Source: Acidovorax sp. DW039
GTDB taxonomy: Bacteria; Pseudomonadota; Gammaproteobacteria; Burkholderiales; Burkholderiaceae_C
Direction of reading: 5' to 3'
Assembly (NCBI RefSeq): GCF_037101375.1
Contig: NZ_AP029019.1
Span: forward strand, 4,006,001 to 4,070,000
DNA length: 64,000 bases
Of the stretch, positions 45,714 to 54,093 are shown piece by piece (position 1 is the first letter of the stretch; every line of letters starts with the position of its first letter). Below the pieces are notes generated by a model. It did no database searches. It worked only from the letters and a program-made list of their open reading frames with translations, and was not told the origin of the DNA. The translations under genes were made by a program, and so were the position numbers.

Positions 45714-45784
45714 ACAGGACTCGCTAGGCGGAGCTCAAGTCTCTTCAAGCCAAACGCCGCAGAACCAGCAGCCCAAGCCCAAAC

Positions 45785-47704
45785 TCACTCCACTGTGACG
45801 CTCTTGGCCAGGTTCCGAGGCTTATCCACATCCGTCCCCCGTGCGCATGCAGTGTGGTAGGCCAGCAGCTGCAGCGGCACCACATGCAGCAGCGGCGAGA
45901 GGGCACCGTAGTGCTCTGGCATGCGGATGACGTGCAGGCCTTCGGCGCTTTCGATGTGGGTGTCGGCGTCGGCCAGTACGTAGAGCACACCGGCGCGGGC
46001 GCGCACCTCTTGCATATTGCTCTTGAGCTTTTCGAGCAGGGCGTCGTTGGGGGCCACCGTCACCACCGGCATGGCGCTGGTCACCAGGGCCAGGGGGCCG
46101 TGTTTGAGTTCGCCTGCAGGGTAGGCCTCGGCGTGGATGTAGCTGATTTCCTTGAGCTTGAGTGCGCCTTCCAGCGCGATGGGGTAGTGCAGACCCCGGC
46201 CCAGGAACAGGGCGTTTTCCATGCGGGCAAAGTCTTCGGCCCAGCTGATGATTTGAGGCTCCAGCGCCAGCACGCCTTGCAGGGCCACAGGCAGATGGCG
46301 CATGGCCTTGAGGTGCTCGGCCTCTTGCTCCTCGGTCAGGCGGCCCTTGCTTTGCGCCAGGGCCAGCGTCAGCAGGAACAGGCCCGCCAGTTGCGTGGTG
46401 AAGGCTTTGGTGCTGGCCACGCCAATCTCTACCCCCGCACGGGTGATGTAGGCCAGTTTGCATTCACGCACCATGGCGCTGGTGGCCACGTTGCAGATGG
46501 TGAGGGTGTGCTGCATGCCAAGGCTTTGTGCGTGGCGCAGTGCGGCCAGGGTGTCAGCGGTCTCGCCGCTTTGGCTGATGGTAACCACCAGAGTGCGCGG
46601 GTTGGGTACGCTGGTGCGGTAGCGGTATTCGCTGGCGACTTCCACCTGGGTGGGGATGCCTGCAATCCCTTCCAGCCAGTACTTGGCCGCGCAGCCGCTG
46701 TAGTAGCTGGTGCCGCAGGCCAGGATAAGGACACTGTCGATCTCCTTGAACACGCGCCACGCTGCTGCGCCGGGCTCGCCATGCAGGCCTGCGCCGTCAA
46801 ACAGCTCGGGCACGATGTTCTCCACACCTTCCAGCGTGTCGGCAATGGCGCGGGGCTGCTCGAAGATTTCCTTTTGCATGTAGTGGCGGTAAGGCCCCAG
46901 TTCGGCCGCGCCGCTGTGGGCCAGCACCGTGCGCACGGGGCGTTGTGCGAGTGTGAGCGATGCGCCGCCCTTGCCCACAATCCAGTACCGGCCCAGTTGC
47001 AGGTCCACCAGGTCGCCCTCTTCCAGGTACATGATCTGGTCCGTCACGCCAGCCAGTGCCATGGCGTCGCTGGCAAGAAAGTGTTCGGAACCATCCTTGC
47101 CCACACCCAGGATCAGCGGCGAGCCAGCGCGCGCACCCACCACGCGGTGCGGTTCGTCCTTGTGGATAACGGCAATGGCAAAGGCACCATGCAGTTGGGC
47201 CACGGCAGCCTGCACGGCCTCGAACAGGTCACCGTTGTAGAGGCTGTCAACCAGATGGGCAATGACCTCGGTATCGGTCTGGCTGGCAAAGTGGTAGCCC
47301 TTGGCCTGCAGCGCGCGGCGCAGTTCCTCATGGTTCTCGATGATGCCGTTGTGTACCAGTGCAACGCGACCGGGCTGGGTGGCTTCACCCCCGGTGCCGT
47401 GGCTGAAGTGAGGGTGAGCGTTGTGCACCACAGGCGCGCCGTGCGTGGCCCAGCGGGTGTGGGCAATGCCGGTGGCGCCGTCGATGTGGTCGGTATTTAC
47501 CTGCTCCAGCAGCTCGGCCACGCGGGCCGTGCTGCGGGCGCGCAGCAGGCCGCCTTGGGGCGTGCCGTGGCGCGCTGCATCCAGACTGGCCCCGTGCACC
47601 GCAACACCGCACGAGTCATAGCCGCGGTATTCCAGGCGCTGCAGGCCCTGGACAAGGATGGGAACGATGTTGCGCGTGGAAACTGCGCCGACGATGCCGC
47701 ACAT
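45785..47704 (-). CDS. glmS: Glutamine--fructose-6-phosphate aminotransferase (isomerizing)
   Basis: 639-aa GlmS makes glucosamine-6-phosphate from fructose-6-phosphate and glutamine, the first step toward UDP-GlcNAc. The N-terminal Ntn glutaminase begins [12 protein letters not shown] with C2 as nucleophile; two SIS domains follow, with CGTSYYSG and [16 protein letters not shown]. The protein ends in the usual KSVTVE. A GGAGG site precedes the ATG. glmU, the later enzyme of the same pathway, is 1.5 kb to the right. Confidence 0.98.
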   Translation of the reverse strand: MCGIVGAVSTRNIVPILVQGLQRLEYRGYDSCGVAVHGASLDAARHGTPQGGLLRARSTARVAELLEQVNTDHIDGATGIAHTRWATHGAPVVHNAHPHFSHGTGGEATQPGRVALVHNGIIENHEELRRALQAKGYHFASQTDTEVIAHLVDSLYNGDLFEAVQAAVAQLHGAFAIAVIHKDEPHRVVGARAGSPLILGVGKDGSEHFLASDAMALAGVTDQIMYLEEGDLVDLQLGRYWIVGKGGASLTLAQRPVRTVLAHSGAAELGPYRHYMQKEIFEQPRAIADTLEGVENIVPELFDGAGLHGEPGAAAWRVFKEIDSVLILACGTSYYSGCAAKYWLEGIAGIPTQVEVASEYRYRTSVPNPRTLVVTISQSGETADTLAALRHAQSLGMQHTLTICNVATSAMVRECKLAYITRAGVEIGVASTKAFTTQLAGLFLLTLALAQSKGRLTEEQEAEHLKAMRHLPVALQGVLALEPQIISWAEDFARMENALFLGRGLHYPIALEGALKLKEISYIHAEAYPAGELKHGPLALVTSAMPVVTVAPNDALLEKLKSNMQEVRARAGVLYVLADADTHIESAEGLHVIRMPEHYGALSPLLHVVPLQLLAYHTACARGTDVDKPRNLAKSVTVE

Positions 47705-47750
47705 AGGTGCCTCCGATCAAGAAGATGACTGGATCGTAGGCGGGAGCAAA

Positions 47751-47823
47751 GGAAATTTCAGATTGATTAAAAACGGTATTTGAAATTTAATTTCAGCCTA
47801 CACAAATCAAGAAATTAAAATTC
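47751..47823. promoter_or_regulatory. Phased AT-rich GAAATT repeats (putative Lrp sites)
   Basis: Three related elements occur in the glmS/Lrp divergent promoter: GAAATTTC (47752-47759), TGAAATT-T-AATTTCA (47781-47795) and GAAATTAAAATTC (47811-47823). Their starts are about 30 bp apart, near three helical turns, as expected for co-operative Lrp-octamer binding. The adjacent Lrp-type protein is the likely ligand (inference). Confidence 0.5.
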
Positions 47824-47838
47824 ACAAAACCTCCACAT

Positions 47839-48330
47839 ATGGAATCAATCAACCTGGATGACATCGACCTGCAGCTGCTGAACCTCCTGCAGCAGGATGC
47901 GGCCCAAAGCAACCAGATCCTGGCAGAAAAGGTGCATGTGTCCCCGCCCACCTGCCTGCGGCGGGTCAAGCGCCTGCACGATGCCGGACTGATTGAGCGC
48001 CAGGTGGCCCTGCTGCAGCCCGACAAGCTGGCGGCCATCCAGGGGCATGGCCTGGCGTGCATTGTGGAGGTGACCCTGGACCGCCAGGGCGCAGAGGCGC
48101 TGGATGCGTTTGAAGCCCGCGCCGTAGCCGAGGACGCAGTGCAGCAGTGCTGGCGCGTGTCGCCAGGACCCGACTTTGTGCTGGTGGTGCACACCCGCGA
48201 CATGCCGGGGTATCTGGCCCTGTCGCAGCGGCTGTTCACGGCCGATGCCAATGTGCGCAATGTGAAGGCATTCTTCAGCACCAAGCGCGCAAAGTTTGAA
48301 ACAAAAGTGCCGCTAGCGCTTGATAAATAA
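47839..48330 (+). CDS. Lrp/AsnC-family transcriptional regulator
   Basis: 163-aa feast/famine regulator. The N-terminal HTH (LDDIDLQLLNLLQQDAAQSN, then HVSPPTCLRRVKRLHDAGL) is followed by the RAM effector domain, which usually binds an amino acid. It is divergent from glmS, with phased AT-rich sites in the gap. The last codons and stop lie inside the dispersed palindromic repeat at 48308-48356. Confidence 0.92.
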   Translation: MESINLDDIDLQLLNLLQQDAAQSNQILAEKVHVSPPTCLRRVKRLHDAGLIERQVALLQPDKLAAIQGHGLACIVEVTLDRQGAEALDAFEARAVAEDAVQQCWRVSPGPDFVLVVHTRDMPGYLALSQRLFTADANVRNVKAFFSTKRAKFETKVPLALDK

Positions 48331-48356
48331 GCGCAGGCAGCTACTGATTCAATAGC
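48308..48356. repeat. Dispersed palindromic intergenic repeat, copy at lrp 3' end
   Basis: Core hairpin GCGCTT-N7-AAGCGC (48316-48334), then GCAGCTACTGATTCAATAGC. It corresponds in reverse orientation to the copy at 55268-55326. The repeat lies between the convergent Lrp and histidine-kinase genes and encodes the last residues of Lrp. It may act as a transcription end signal. Confidence 0.65.
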
Positions 48357-48359
48357 ACA

Positions 48360-49169
48360 TCAATCCATCGAAACAACGGGTGGGGCAGGCCACTCCACCC
48401 GCACCGTGCAGCCCTGCCCCACCGCAGCCGTAGCGGTGATGACTGCGCCGTGGCGCTGTGCGATGGCGCGGCACACGGCCAGGCCTGCGCCCACACCTTC
48501 AAATTCCGTCTCGCGGTGCAGGCGCTGGAAGATGCCAAACAGACTCGCCGCCCGCTGGGGGTTGAAGCCCACGCCGTTGTCCTGCACCTCCCACGCCACC
48601 CAGCCTGCCCCCTGCTCCGCCGCCACGGGGCGCAGATTGATGCAAGGGGTGGATTGATGCTGGCTGAACTTGAGCGCATTGCCCAGCACCTGCTGCAGCA
48701 GTTCTTGCAGCAAAGCGGGGTCGGCATGCACCGTGGGCCAATCGGCTGCCACATCCCATTGCACGGCAGGGGCCGCCTGTCCACTCCAAGTGGCAGACAA
48801 GACCTCCCGAGCCTGGGCCACAGCGCGCGCCAAATCCACCGGCTGCAGATGCAAAGGCGCTCTCCCAACACGGGACAGGGCCAGCAGCCCGTCCAGCATC
48901 AGCGCCATGCGGCGGGCCGACTGCTCCATGGTTCCGATAAAGCCCTGGGCTTCTTGCAAGGGCTCGCTGGCCCGTACATCGGCAGGCAAGTCGCCCAGCA
49001 CCTCGCGCACCAGCTTGCCGTAGGAGGTGATGTGCCGCAGCGGCGCGCGCAGGTCGTGCGATACGGCACGCACAAACTCCTCCTGCGCAGCGGCCATGTC
49101 GGCCATCTGCTGCTGGCTGGCGGCCAGTGCAGCGCACAGTTGCTCGGGGGTCAGGGCATCGTCTTGCAT
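48360..49169 (-). CDS. Sensor histidine kinase lacking a sensor domain
   Basis: 269-aa soluble kinase. A short N-terminal coiled coil (about 1-30) leads into HisKA with phospho-acceptor H38 (SHDLRAPLRHI) and then HATPase (N box LLQQVLGNALKFS, G1 box DNGVGFNP, G2 GVGAGLAVC). There is no membrane segment, PAS, GAF or receiver domain and no linked response regulator. It follows glmU by 18 bp on the same strand. The H-box form is like that of bacteriophytochrome-type kinases. Input and partner are unknown. Confidence 0.88.
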   Translation of the reverse strand: MQDDALTPEQLCAALAASQQQMADMAAAQEEFVRAVSHDLRAPLRHITSYGKLVREVLGDLPADVRASEPLQEAQGFIGTMEQSARRMALMLDGLLALSRVGRAPLHLQPVDLARAVAQAREVLSATWSGQAAPAVQWDVAADWPTVHADPALLQELLQQVLGNALKFSQHQSTPCINLRPVAAEQGAGWVAWEVQDNGVGFNPQRAASLFGIFQRLHRETEFEGVGAGLAVCRAIAQRHGAVITATAAVGQGCTVRVEWPAPPVVSMD

Positions 49170-49187
49170 GGCACGCTCGTCACAGGG

Positions 49188-50618
49188 TCAGGCCTTGGGT
49201 TTCTTCGTGGGGCGGGGCCAGTTGGCAATGCTGATCTGCTTGCCACGGGCCACGCTCAACGCGCCGGGCTCCGTGCTCTTGGTGATGGTGCTGCCGCCGC
49301 CCACCGTGCCGCCCGCGCCAATGGTCACAGGTGCCACCAGCACGCAGTTGCTGCCGATGTGCACATCGGCCTCGATCACGGTGCGGTGCTTGTTCGCACC
49401 GTCGTAGTTGGCGGTGATGCTGCCTGCGCCGTAGTTCACGCGCTCGCCCACCGTGGCGTCGCCCAGGTAGGCCAGGTGGTTGGCCTTGGCACCATCGGCC
49501 AGCGTGCTGTTCTTCACCTCCACAAAGTTGCCGATGTGAACCTCGCGGCCCAGTTGCGCACCAGGGCGCAGGCGGGCAAAGGGGCCGATCAGCGCGCCTT
49601 CGCCCACGGTGGCGCCGGCCTTTTCGCCGTCGATGTGGGTGTAGGGATGGATGACGGCGCCCGCCGCGATGCATGCATTGGAAATACAGCAGTTGGCGCC
49701 AATGCTCACGCCCTCGCCCAGCTCCACGCGGCCGGTGAAGACGCAGTTCACGTCAATCTCCACATCCTGCCCGCACACCAGTTCACCGCGCACGCCGATG
49801 CGGGTGTCGTCGCGGAGGTCAAAGCGGGCAGGATCGGCCAGGCGCACGCCCTGCTCCATCAAGGCACAGGCCTGGCGCAGTTGGTGGGCTCGCTCCAGCT
49901 CGGCCAGTTGCAGCGGGCTGTTCACGCCTGCCACCTGCAGCGCATCGGTGATGCGATGGGCCATCACGGGCACACCGTCGGCCACTGCCATGGCGACCAC
50001 GTCGGTCAGGTAGTACTCGCCCTGCGCGTTGTTGTTCGTCAGCCTTGCCAGCCAGGGCGTGAGCAGGCGCGCGGGCACGGCCATGATGCCGCTGTAGACC
50101 TCGGTAATGGCGCGCTGCGCATCGGTGGCGTCTTTGTGCTCGACGATGCCTTGCACCGCGCCATCGGCATTGCGCACGATGCGGCCGTAGCCTGTGGGGT
50201 CAGGCAGGGTCACCGTCAGCAGCGCCAGCCGCTCGCCACCGCTGGCAGCCACCAGGGCGCGCAAAGTATCTGCTTGGGTAAGAGGCACATCGCCTGAGAG
50301 TACGACCGCCGTGCCATCCGCGGGCAGATGGGGCACGGCCTGCTGCACGGCATGGCCGGTGCCCAATTGCGGCTCCTGCCGCACAAACTTCAGATCAAAA
50401 TGGGCTGCAGCGCCCGTGAATCCAGCGGTAGCCGCTTCTACTTCTGTAGCACCGTGGCCCGTGATGACGATGGCGCTGCGGGCCTGCAGGTGGGCAGCCT
50501 GGTCCAGCACATGGTGCAGCAGGGGGCGCCCGGCCAGGCGTTGCAGCACTTTGGGGGTGCGGCTTTTCATGCGCGTGCCCTTGCCGGCCGCCATGATGAG
50601 GATGTCGAGTGGAGTCAT
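49188..50618 (-). CDS. glmU: Bifunctional UDP-N-acetylglucosamine pyrophosphorylase/glucosamine-1-phosphate N-acetyltransferase
   Basis: 476-aa GlmU performs the last two steps of UDP-GlcNAc synthesis. The N-terminal uridyltransferase has AAGKGTRMKS near residue 10 and GDVPLT near 105; the C-terminal half is a left-handed beta-helix of hexapeptide repeats with the acetyltransferase residues in LRPGAQLG and NYDGANKH. ATG at 50618 is the conserved start. With glmS nearby it supplies peptidoglycan and LPS precursors. Confidence 0.97.
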   Translation of the reverse strand: MTPLDILIMAAGKGTRMKSRTPKVLQRLAGRPLLHHVLDQAAHLQARSAIVITGHGATEVEAATAGFTGAAAHFDLKFVRQEPQLGTGHAVQQAVPHLPADGTAVVLSGDVPLTQADTLRALVAASGGERLALLTVTLPDPTGYGRIVRNADGAVQGIVEHKDATDAQRAITEVYSGIMAVPARLLTPWLARLTNNNAQGEYYLTDVVAMAVADGVPVMAHRITDALQVAGVNSPLQLAELERAHQLRQACALMEQGVRLADPARFDLRDDTRIGVRGELVCGQDVEIDVNCVFTGRVELGEGVSIGANCCISNACIAAGAVIHPYTHIDGEKAGATVGEGALIGPFARLRPGAQLGREVHIGNFVEVKNSTLADGAKANHLAYLGDATVGERVNYGAGSITANYDGANKHRTVIEADVHIGSNCVLVAPVTIGAGGTVGGGSTITKSTEPGALSVARGKQISIANWPRPTKKPKA

Positions 50619-50738
50619 GGAATGCGTCAGTGGGTGGGGTGCGGCAGCACGATGGCGCTGCAGCAAAGGTCTGCGCCGGATTATCGGCGCTGGCGTTGTG
50701 GCTTGACGGGAGCTGTTACGCCGTACCCGGCAGCCCGC

Positions 50739-51491
50739 TCACAGCAAAGGCTTGGGCCGCTCAGCCGCGTCGTAATACTCGGCAATGCGCGCCAGCGCAC
50801 GGGGGTTGAGCAAGCGCAACCGTCCGTTCTTCAGCTCGTGCAAACCCAGCGCCGACAGGCGTCGCAAGGTCTTGTTGGTGTGGACCAGCGAGAGGCCCAG
50901 CGCATCGGCAATGTGCTGCTGGTTCAGAGGAAATGCCACGCTGCCATCTTCCACCAGCCCCAGGCGTTCCATGCGGCGATACAGATGCACCAGCAGCATG
51001 GCCACGCGCTCGGTGGCATTGCGCCGCCCTGTGCTCAGCAGGTTGTCGTCTACGTGGCTCTCTTCGTGGGCCGCGAGCCAGGTGATGTCGTAGCCCAGGC
51101 GGGGATGCTCGCGGAACACAGCCCAGAGGCTGTCGTTCGGGAAGACGCACAGCGAGCAATCGGTCAACGCCTCCACACCATGCAGAGACACGCTGTCAAA
51201 CTCCTGCTGCAGGCCCACCAAGTCGCCGGGCAGCAAAAAATTGAGGATCTGGCGGCGGCCATCGCTCAGCGTCTTGTAACGAAATGCCCAGCCTGCATAG
51301 AGCGTGAACAGGCGTGCGTTGGTCTGCCCTTCATGCACCACACTGCTGCCCGCAGGCACGGTGGCAGTTTCGGCGCGGAAACTCTGGATGAAGTCCACCA
51401 GCTCGGGCTTGAGAGGGGTGAACGCCTCGGTACGGCGCAACCTGCAATCCCGGCAGTGGGGCGGGCATGAGGCTGGTGATGGGGTGTTCAT
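50739..51491 (-). CDS. Crp/Fnr-family transcriptional regulator
   Basis: 250-aa regulator with a cyclic-nucleotide-binding-type barrel (about 35-140) and a C-terminal winged HTH (LNQQHIADALGLSLVHTNKTL). Near the N terminus are C9, C13 and C16, and two more cysteines, C112 and C115, lie in the barrel. The spacing is not that of E. coli FNR (20, 23, 29, 122), but an iron-sulfur cluster or redox switch is possible. The gene stands opposite the BLUF gene across a 124-bp gap. Confidence 0.88.
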   Translation of the reverse strand: MNTPSPASCPPHCRDCRLRRTEAFTPLKPELVDFIQSFRAETATVPAGSSVVHEGQTNARLFTLYAGWAFRYKTLSDGRRQILNFLLPGDLVGLQQEFDSVSLHGVEALTDCSLCVFPNDSLWAVFREHPRLGYDITWLAAHEESHVDDNLLSTGRRNATERVAMLLVHLYRRMERLGLVEDGSVAFPLNQQHIADALGLSLVHTNKTLRRLSALGLHELKNGRLRLLNPRALARIAEYYDAAERPKPLL

Positions 51492-51615
51492 GGTGCGCAG
51501 ATTCTAGGCACACAGCAGCCCTGTTGCTGAGCGCGTTTCGCACCGTTGGTAACAGCATCACTATGTCTTAGTACATTGCTTGCTGTACGACATCCGCCTA
51601 CATTGGGTCGGGCAT

Positions 51616-52014
51616 ATGAACCATTCCATTGATCTATACGAAGTGCTTTACGTGAGCACGCTTGCCCCTGACCAGCCCCTGCAGGTCGTGGCCGAAATCG
51701 CCGCCGTGGCGCGCCACGCCAATGCCCAGCTGGAAATCACAGGCCTACTCATCTTCGATGGACAACGGTTCTGCCAGCAGCTGGAGGGGCCGCAAATCCC
51801 CGTGCTCAAACTGATGGAGCGCATACGCAACGATGCGCGCCACATGAATGTGGAAGTGCTGCACCACGGGCCGTTGCCCGCGCGACGCTTTCAGCAGTTC
51901 AGCCTGGCCTTCAGCACGGTGGAGGACGAAGACGCCCTGCCCCGCATGGAGCAACTGGATGGTGCTGCAGCGCTGGATGCGTTTGAAGCCATGCGCAAAG
52001 AGCTGGTGCTGTGA
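51616..52014 (+). CDS. BLUF-domain blue-light photoreceptor
   Basis: 132-aa stand-alone BLUF protein that binds FAD and senses blue light. The key residues are present: Y12 (LYVS), N36 (HANAQLEITG) and Q54 (FCQQLEGP), which form the hydrogen-bond switch around the flavin. No output domain is attached, so it must signal through a partner. The start ATG at 51616 precedes the conserved LYEVLYVS. It is divergent from a Crp/Fnr regulator; a functional link is a guess. Confidence 0.9.
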   Translation: MNHSIDLYEVLYVSTLAPDQPLQVVAEIAAVARHANAQLEITGLLIFDGQRFCQQLEGPQIPVLKLMERIRNDARHMNVEVLHHGPLPARRFQQFSLAFSTVEDEDALPRMEQLDGAAALDAFEAMRKELVL

Positions 52015-52052
52015 GGCAAGACGGGCATCGCCCCCTCACGCTACGCTACACC

Positions 52053-52080
52053 TTTCATAGCACCTTGCGCTGATTTTCAT
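52053..52080. repeat. Possible half copy of dispersed intergenic repeat
   Basis: TTTCATAGCACCTTGCGCTGA resembles the GATAGC-x-GCTTGCGCTT arm of the copies at 48308 and 55268. It lies between the convergent BLUF and DUF2917 genes, the same type of location. Similarity is only partial. Confidence 0.3.
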
Positions 52081-52111
52081 TGCCCTGCAGCACGATTTAC
52101 CAAAAACAGTA

Positions 52112-52759
52112 TCAGGACACTTTGCAGGCACAAGGAGTCGTAGTTGCAGTCTCCGGCACAACGGACATGTGCCGCCGTGGTTGCCCAGCCCCCAAGGAGG
52201 CAAACGCAAAGTGCGCCACCCCTGCGGCCAGACGCGCAACAGCCACGCAGACATCGACCCCGGCCTGCCCCACGGCGCGGCCCGCACCTGCCAGGGCCTG
52301 AAGCAGATCACGCATGGGCTTTGCCACGCTGCGTTCCCAGTCATGCACCTGGCCCGCCACCGGGCTCTGCGAGGCCACGCGAGCTTGCGGCAACGCATCC
52401 CAGCAGAAGCTCACTGCCCCATCGTGCGAGGGGTGCGCGGTGCGTCCATCAGCCCAGGGTTCCATCACCACATGCTGCCCAGGCTCCACCGTGATGCGGG
52501 CACCCGCAGGCAGCACCTGGTCTGGAGCGGCATCCCCCGTGGTCAGCCACACCCTGCCGCGCACAATGTGCAAGGTGCTGGGCACTTGCGGCATGAGCGA
52601 AAGCGCCCGCCCGGGTGCCAGCCGCCAGCAACCGGCAGGTGAAGGGGTCTCTGCGCCAGGTTGAGCCGCCTTGTCAGTCATGGAAGACGAAGAGGACGAC
52701 AGCGGGGCCAAAGAGGATAGGGGCGAGGATGGATGCGAGGGTGAGCTGGGCGTCTGCAT
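52112..52759 (-). CDS. DUF2917 domain protein
   Basis: 215-aa protein with a Ser/Pro-rich N-terminal tail (1-40), then a compact beta-rich DUF2917 unit at about 45-105 (GRALSLMPQVPSTLHIVRG by position, WLTTGDAAPDQVLPAGARI) and an Ala-rich helical C-terminal part. The fold resembles a cupin-like barrel without obvious metal ligands. An AGGAG site supports the start at 52759. The gene is divergent from a LysR regulator, a recurrent arrangement in this family of bacteria. Function unknown. Confidence 0.8.
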   Translation of the reverse strand: MQTPSSPSHPSSPLSSLAPLSSSSSSMTDKAAQPGAETPSPAGCWRLAPGRALSLMPQVPSTLHIVRGRVWLTTGDAAPDQVLPAGARITVEPGQHVVMEPWADGRTAHPSHDGAVSFCWDALPQARVASQSPVAGQVHDWERSVAKPMRDLLQALAGAGRAVGQAGVDVCVAVARLAAGVAHFAFASLGAGQPRRHMSVVPETATTTPCACKVS

Positions 52760-52868
52760 GGTGGGCTCCTTGTCTGGATGGCTGGGAAATCAGTGACAAC
52801 AGGAGGTGTTGTGCAGGCTCCATGGTGCGCAGATTGGCATGCCCGGTCCAATGAAAAGGCGTTACGCT

Positions 52869-52891
52869 ATTGATTCCATCTGCGCATCAAT
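52869..52891. promoter_or_regulatory. LysR-type operator (ATTGAT-N11-ATCAAT)
   Basis: A perfect 6-bp dyad with T-N11-A geometry lies 31 bp before the LysR start and about 110 bp before the divergent DUF2917 gene. This is the expected autoregulatory LTTR site. Confidence 0.6.
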
Positions 52892-52921
52892 CAACCACCC
52901 TCTTCACACCCTCACCCAGCC

Positions 52922-53917
52922 ATGAGCACTGCCGACAACGCCCCAGCCATTCCCCGCTCCCGCCCGGTGGGCGCAGGCCACTGGCGGGCTTTTCTGGCGG
53001 TGGCCAAGCATCTGAACTTTCGCGCGGCCGCTGATGAGCTGGCACTGACCCAATCTGCGGTCAGTCGGCAGATCCAGGCGCTGGAGGACGAAGTGGGAGT
53101 GCCCCTGTTCCTGCGCCACACGCGGGCTGTGGAGTTGACGAGCGCGGGCTCGCAGTTGCACCGCGCGGTAGGGCCAGCGCTGGAGCGGGTGGACAGCGCC
53201 GTGCGGCAGGTGCGGCTGAGTGCAGGGCGCAAGCTGGTTTCCATCACCACCTGGGCCAGCTTCGCTTCGATGTGGCTGATACCGCGCTTGGAAGAGTTCC
53301 AGCGCGACCATCCAGGCATCGACATCCGCATCGATGCCACGGATGCAAAGCAGGACCTGGAAACCTCGGATGTGGACCTGGCCATCCGCTACGCCCTGCC
53401 TGGCGCACCAATGCAAGGCGCGCACCGTCTGTTTGGCGAGCAGCTGGCGGTGGTGGGCAGCCCCTGGCTGCTCAAGAACAAGCCCTCGGTGCGCACGCCT
53501 GCCGATGTGGCGCGGTTCACCCTGATCGAGGCCGGAGATGCCTACCGCACCCAGCACCTGGAGTGGCTGAGCTGGCGCCGCTGGTTTGAGCAGTTTGGCA
53601 CCACCCAGGTCCAGCCCGAGCGCTGGATTTACTTCAACTACGCCCACCAGATCGTGCAGGCCACCCTCAGCGGCCAGGGTCTGGCACTGGCACGCATGCC
53701 GCTGATTGCCGACGCGCTGGCCTCGGGTGACCTGGTGGAGGTGCTGCCACGCCACCGGCTGGACTCGCCCCTTGCCTACTGGCTGCTGCTGGGCCCGCGC
53801 AGCGGGCACAGGCCCGAGGTGCAGGCTTTTTGCGCCTGGCTGCAAGCGCAGGCCCAAATTACCCGCACGGCCATTGGCGACGTGCCCGACCCAGACACCC
53901 AGGATCAGCTGGACTGA
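52922..53917 (+). CDS. LysR-family transcriptional regulator (GcvA-like)
   Basis: 331-aa LTTR. The HTH (HWRAFLAVAKHLNFRAAADE, then LTQSAVSRQIQALEDEVG) occupies about 20-75 and the effector domain the rest, with VDLAIRYALPGAP in its first lobe, as in GcvA-type regulators. Divergent from the DUF2917 gene with an LTTR box between, so that gene is its likely target. Confidence 0.92.
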   Translation: MSTADNAPAIPRSRPVGAGHWRAFLAVAKHLNFRAAADELALTQSAVSRQIQALEDEVGVPLFLRHTRAVELTSAGSQLHRAVGPALERVDSAVRQVRLSAGRKLVSITTWASFASMWLIPRLEEFQRDHPGIDIRIDATDAKQDLETSDVDLAIRYALPGAPMQGAHRLFGEQLAVVGSPWLLKNKPSVRTPADVARFTLIEAGDAYRTQHLEWLSWRRWFEQFGTTQVQPERWIYFNYAHQIVQATLSGQGLALARMPLIADALASGDLVEVLPRHRLDSPLAYWLLLGPRSGHRPEVQAFCAWLQAQAQITRTAIGDVPDPDTQDQLD

Positions 53918-54018
53918 CAAGCTGCGTCACAACCTGTTCAAAGACGTGACCACACTGCAGCCCCGTGAAAACACCAGCCCGCAAGACGCGGCACAGAGAG
54001 ACACTCTGCGGACCTGTT

Positions 54019-54051
54019 CTGCCACGCGCGGCGTGCGGCAGACGCCTTTTT
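54019..54051 (+). terminator. Putative rho-independent terminator after LysR gene
   Basis: TCTGCC (54019-54024) pairs with GGCAGA (54037-54042) and the inner ACGC with GCGT, with a 2-nt bulge; a T-run (54047-54051) follows five bases later. It lies 100 bp after the LysR stop and 43 bp before the next start. Confidence 0.5.
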
Positions 54052-54093
54052 GAACCAGACGCCGGATAGTTCAGAAGCCCCGCCCTCCACGCC

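Noticed and set aside
45854..47728. 624-residue open frame opposite glmS
   Set aside because: glmS is certain on the other strand; the antisense product is rich in His, Gly and Val with no domain signature.
48450..50297. 615-residue open frame opposite the histidine kinase and glmU
   Set aside because: Crosses two real genes on the opposite strand and shows no recognisable motif.
52869..52891. FNR-type site reading of TTGAT and ATCAA
   Set aside because: The half sites are 11 bp apart; FNR needs 4 bp. The T-N11-A reading fits the adjacent LysR gene instead.
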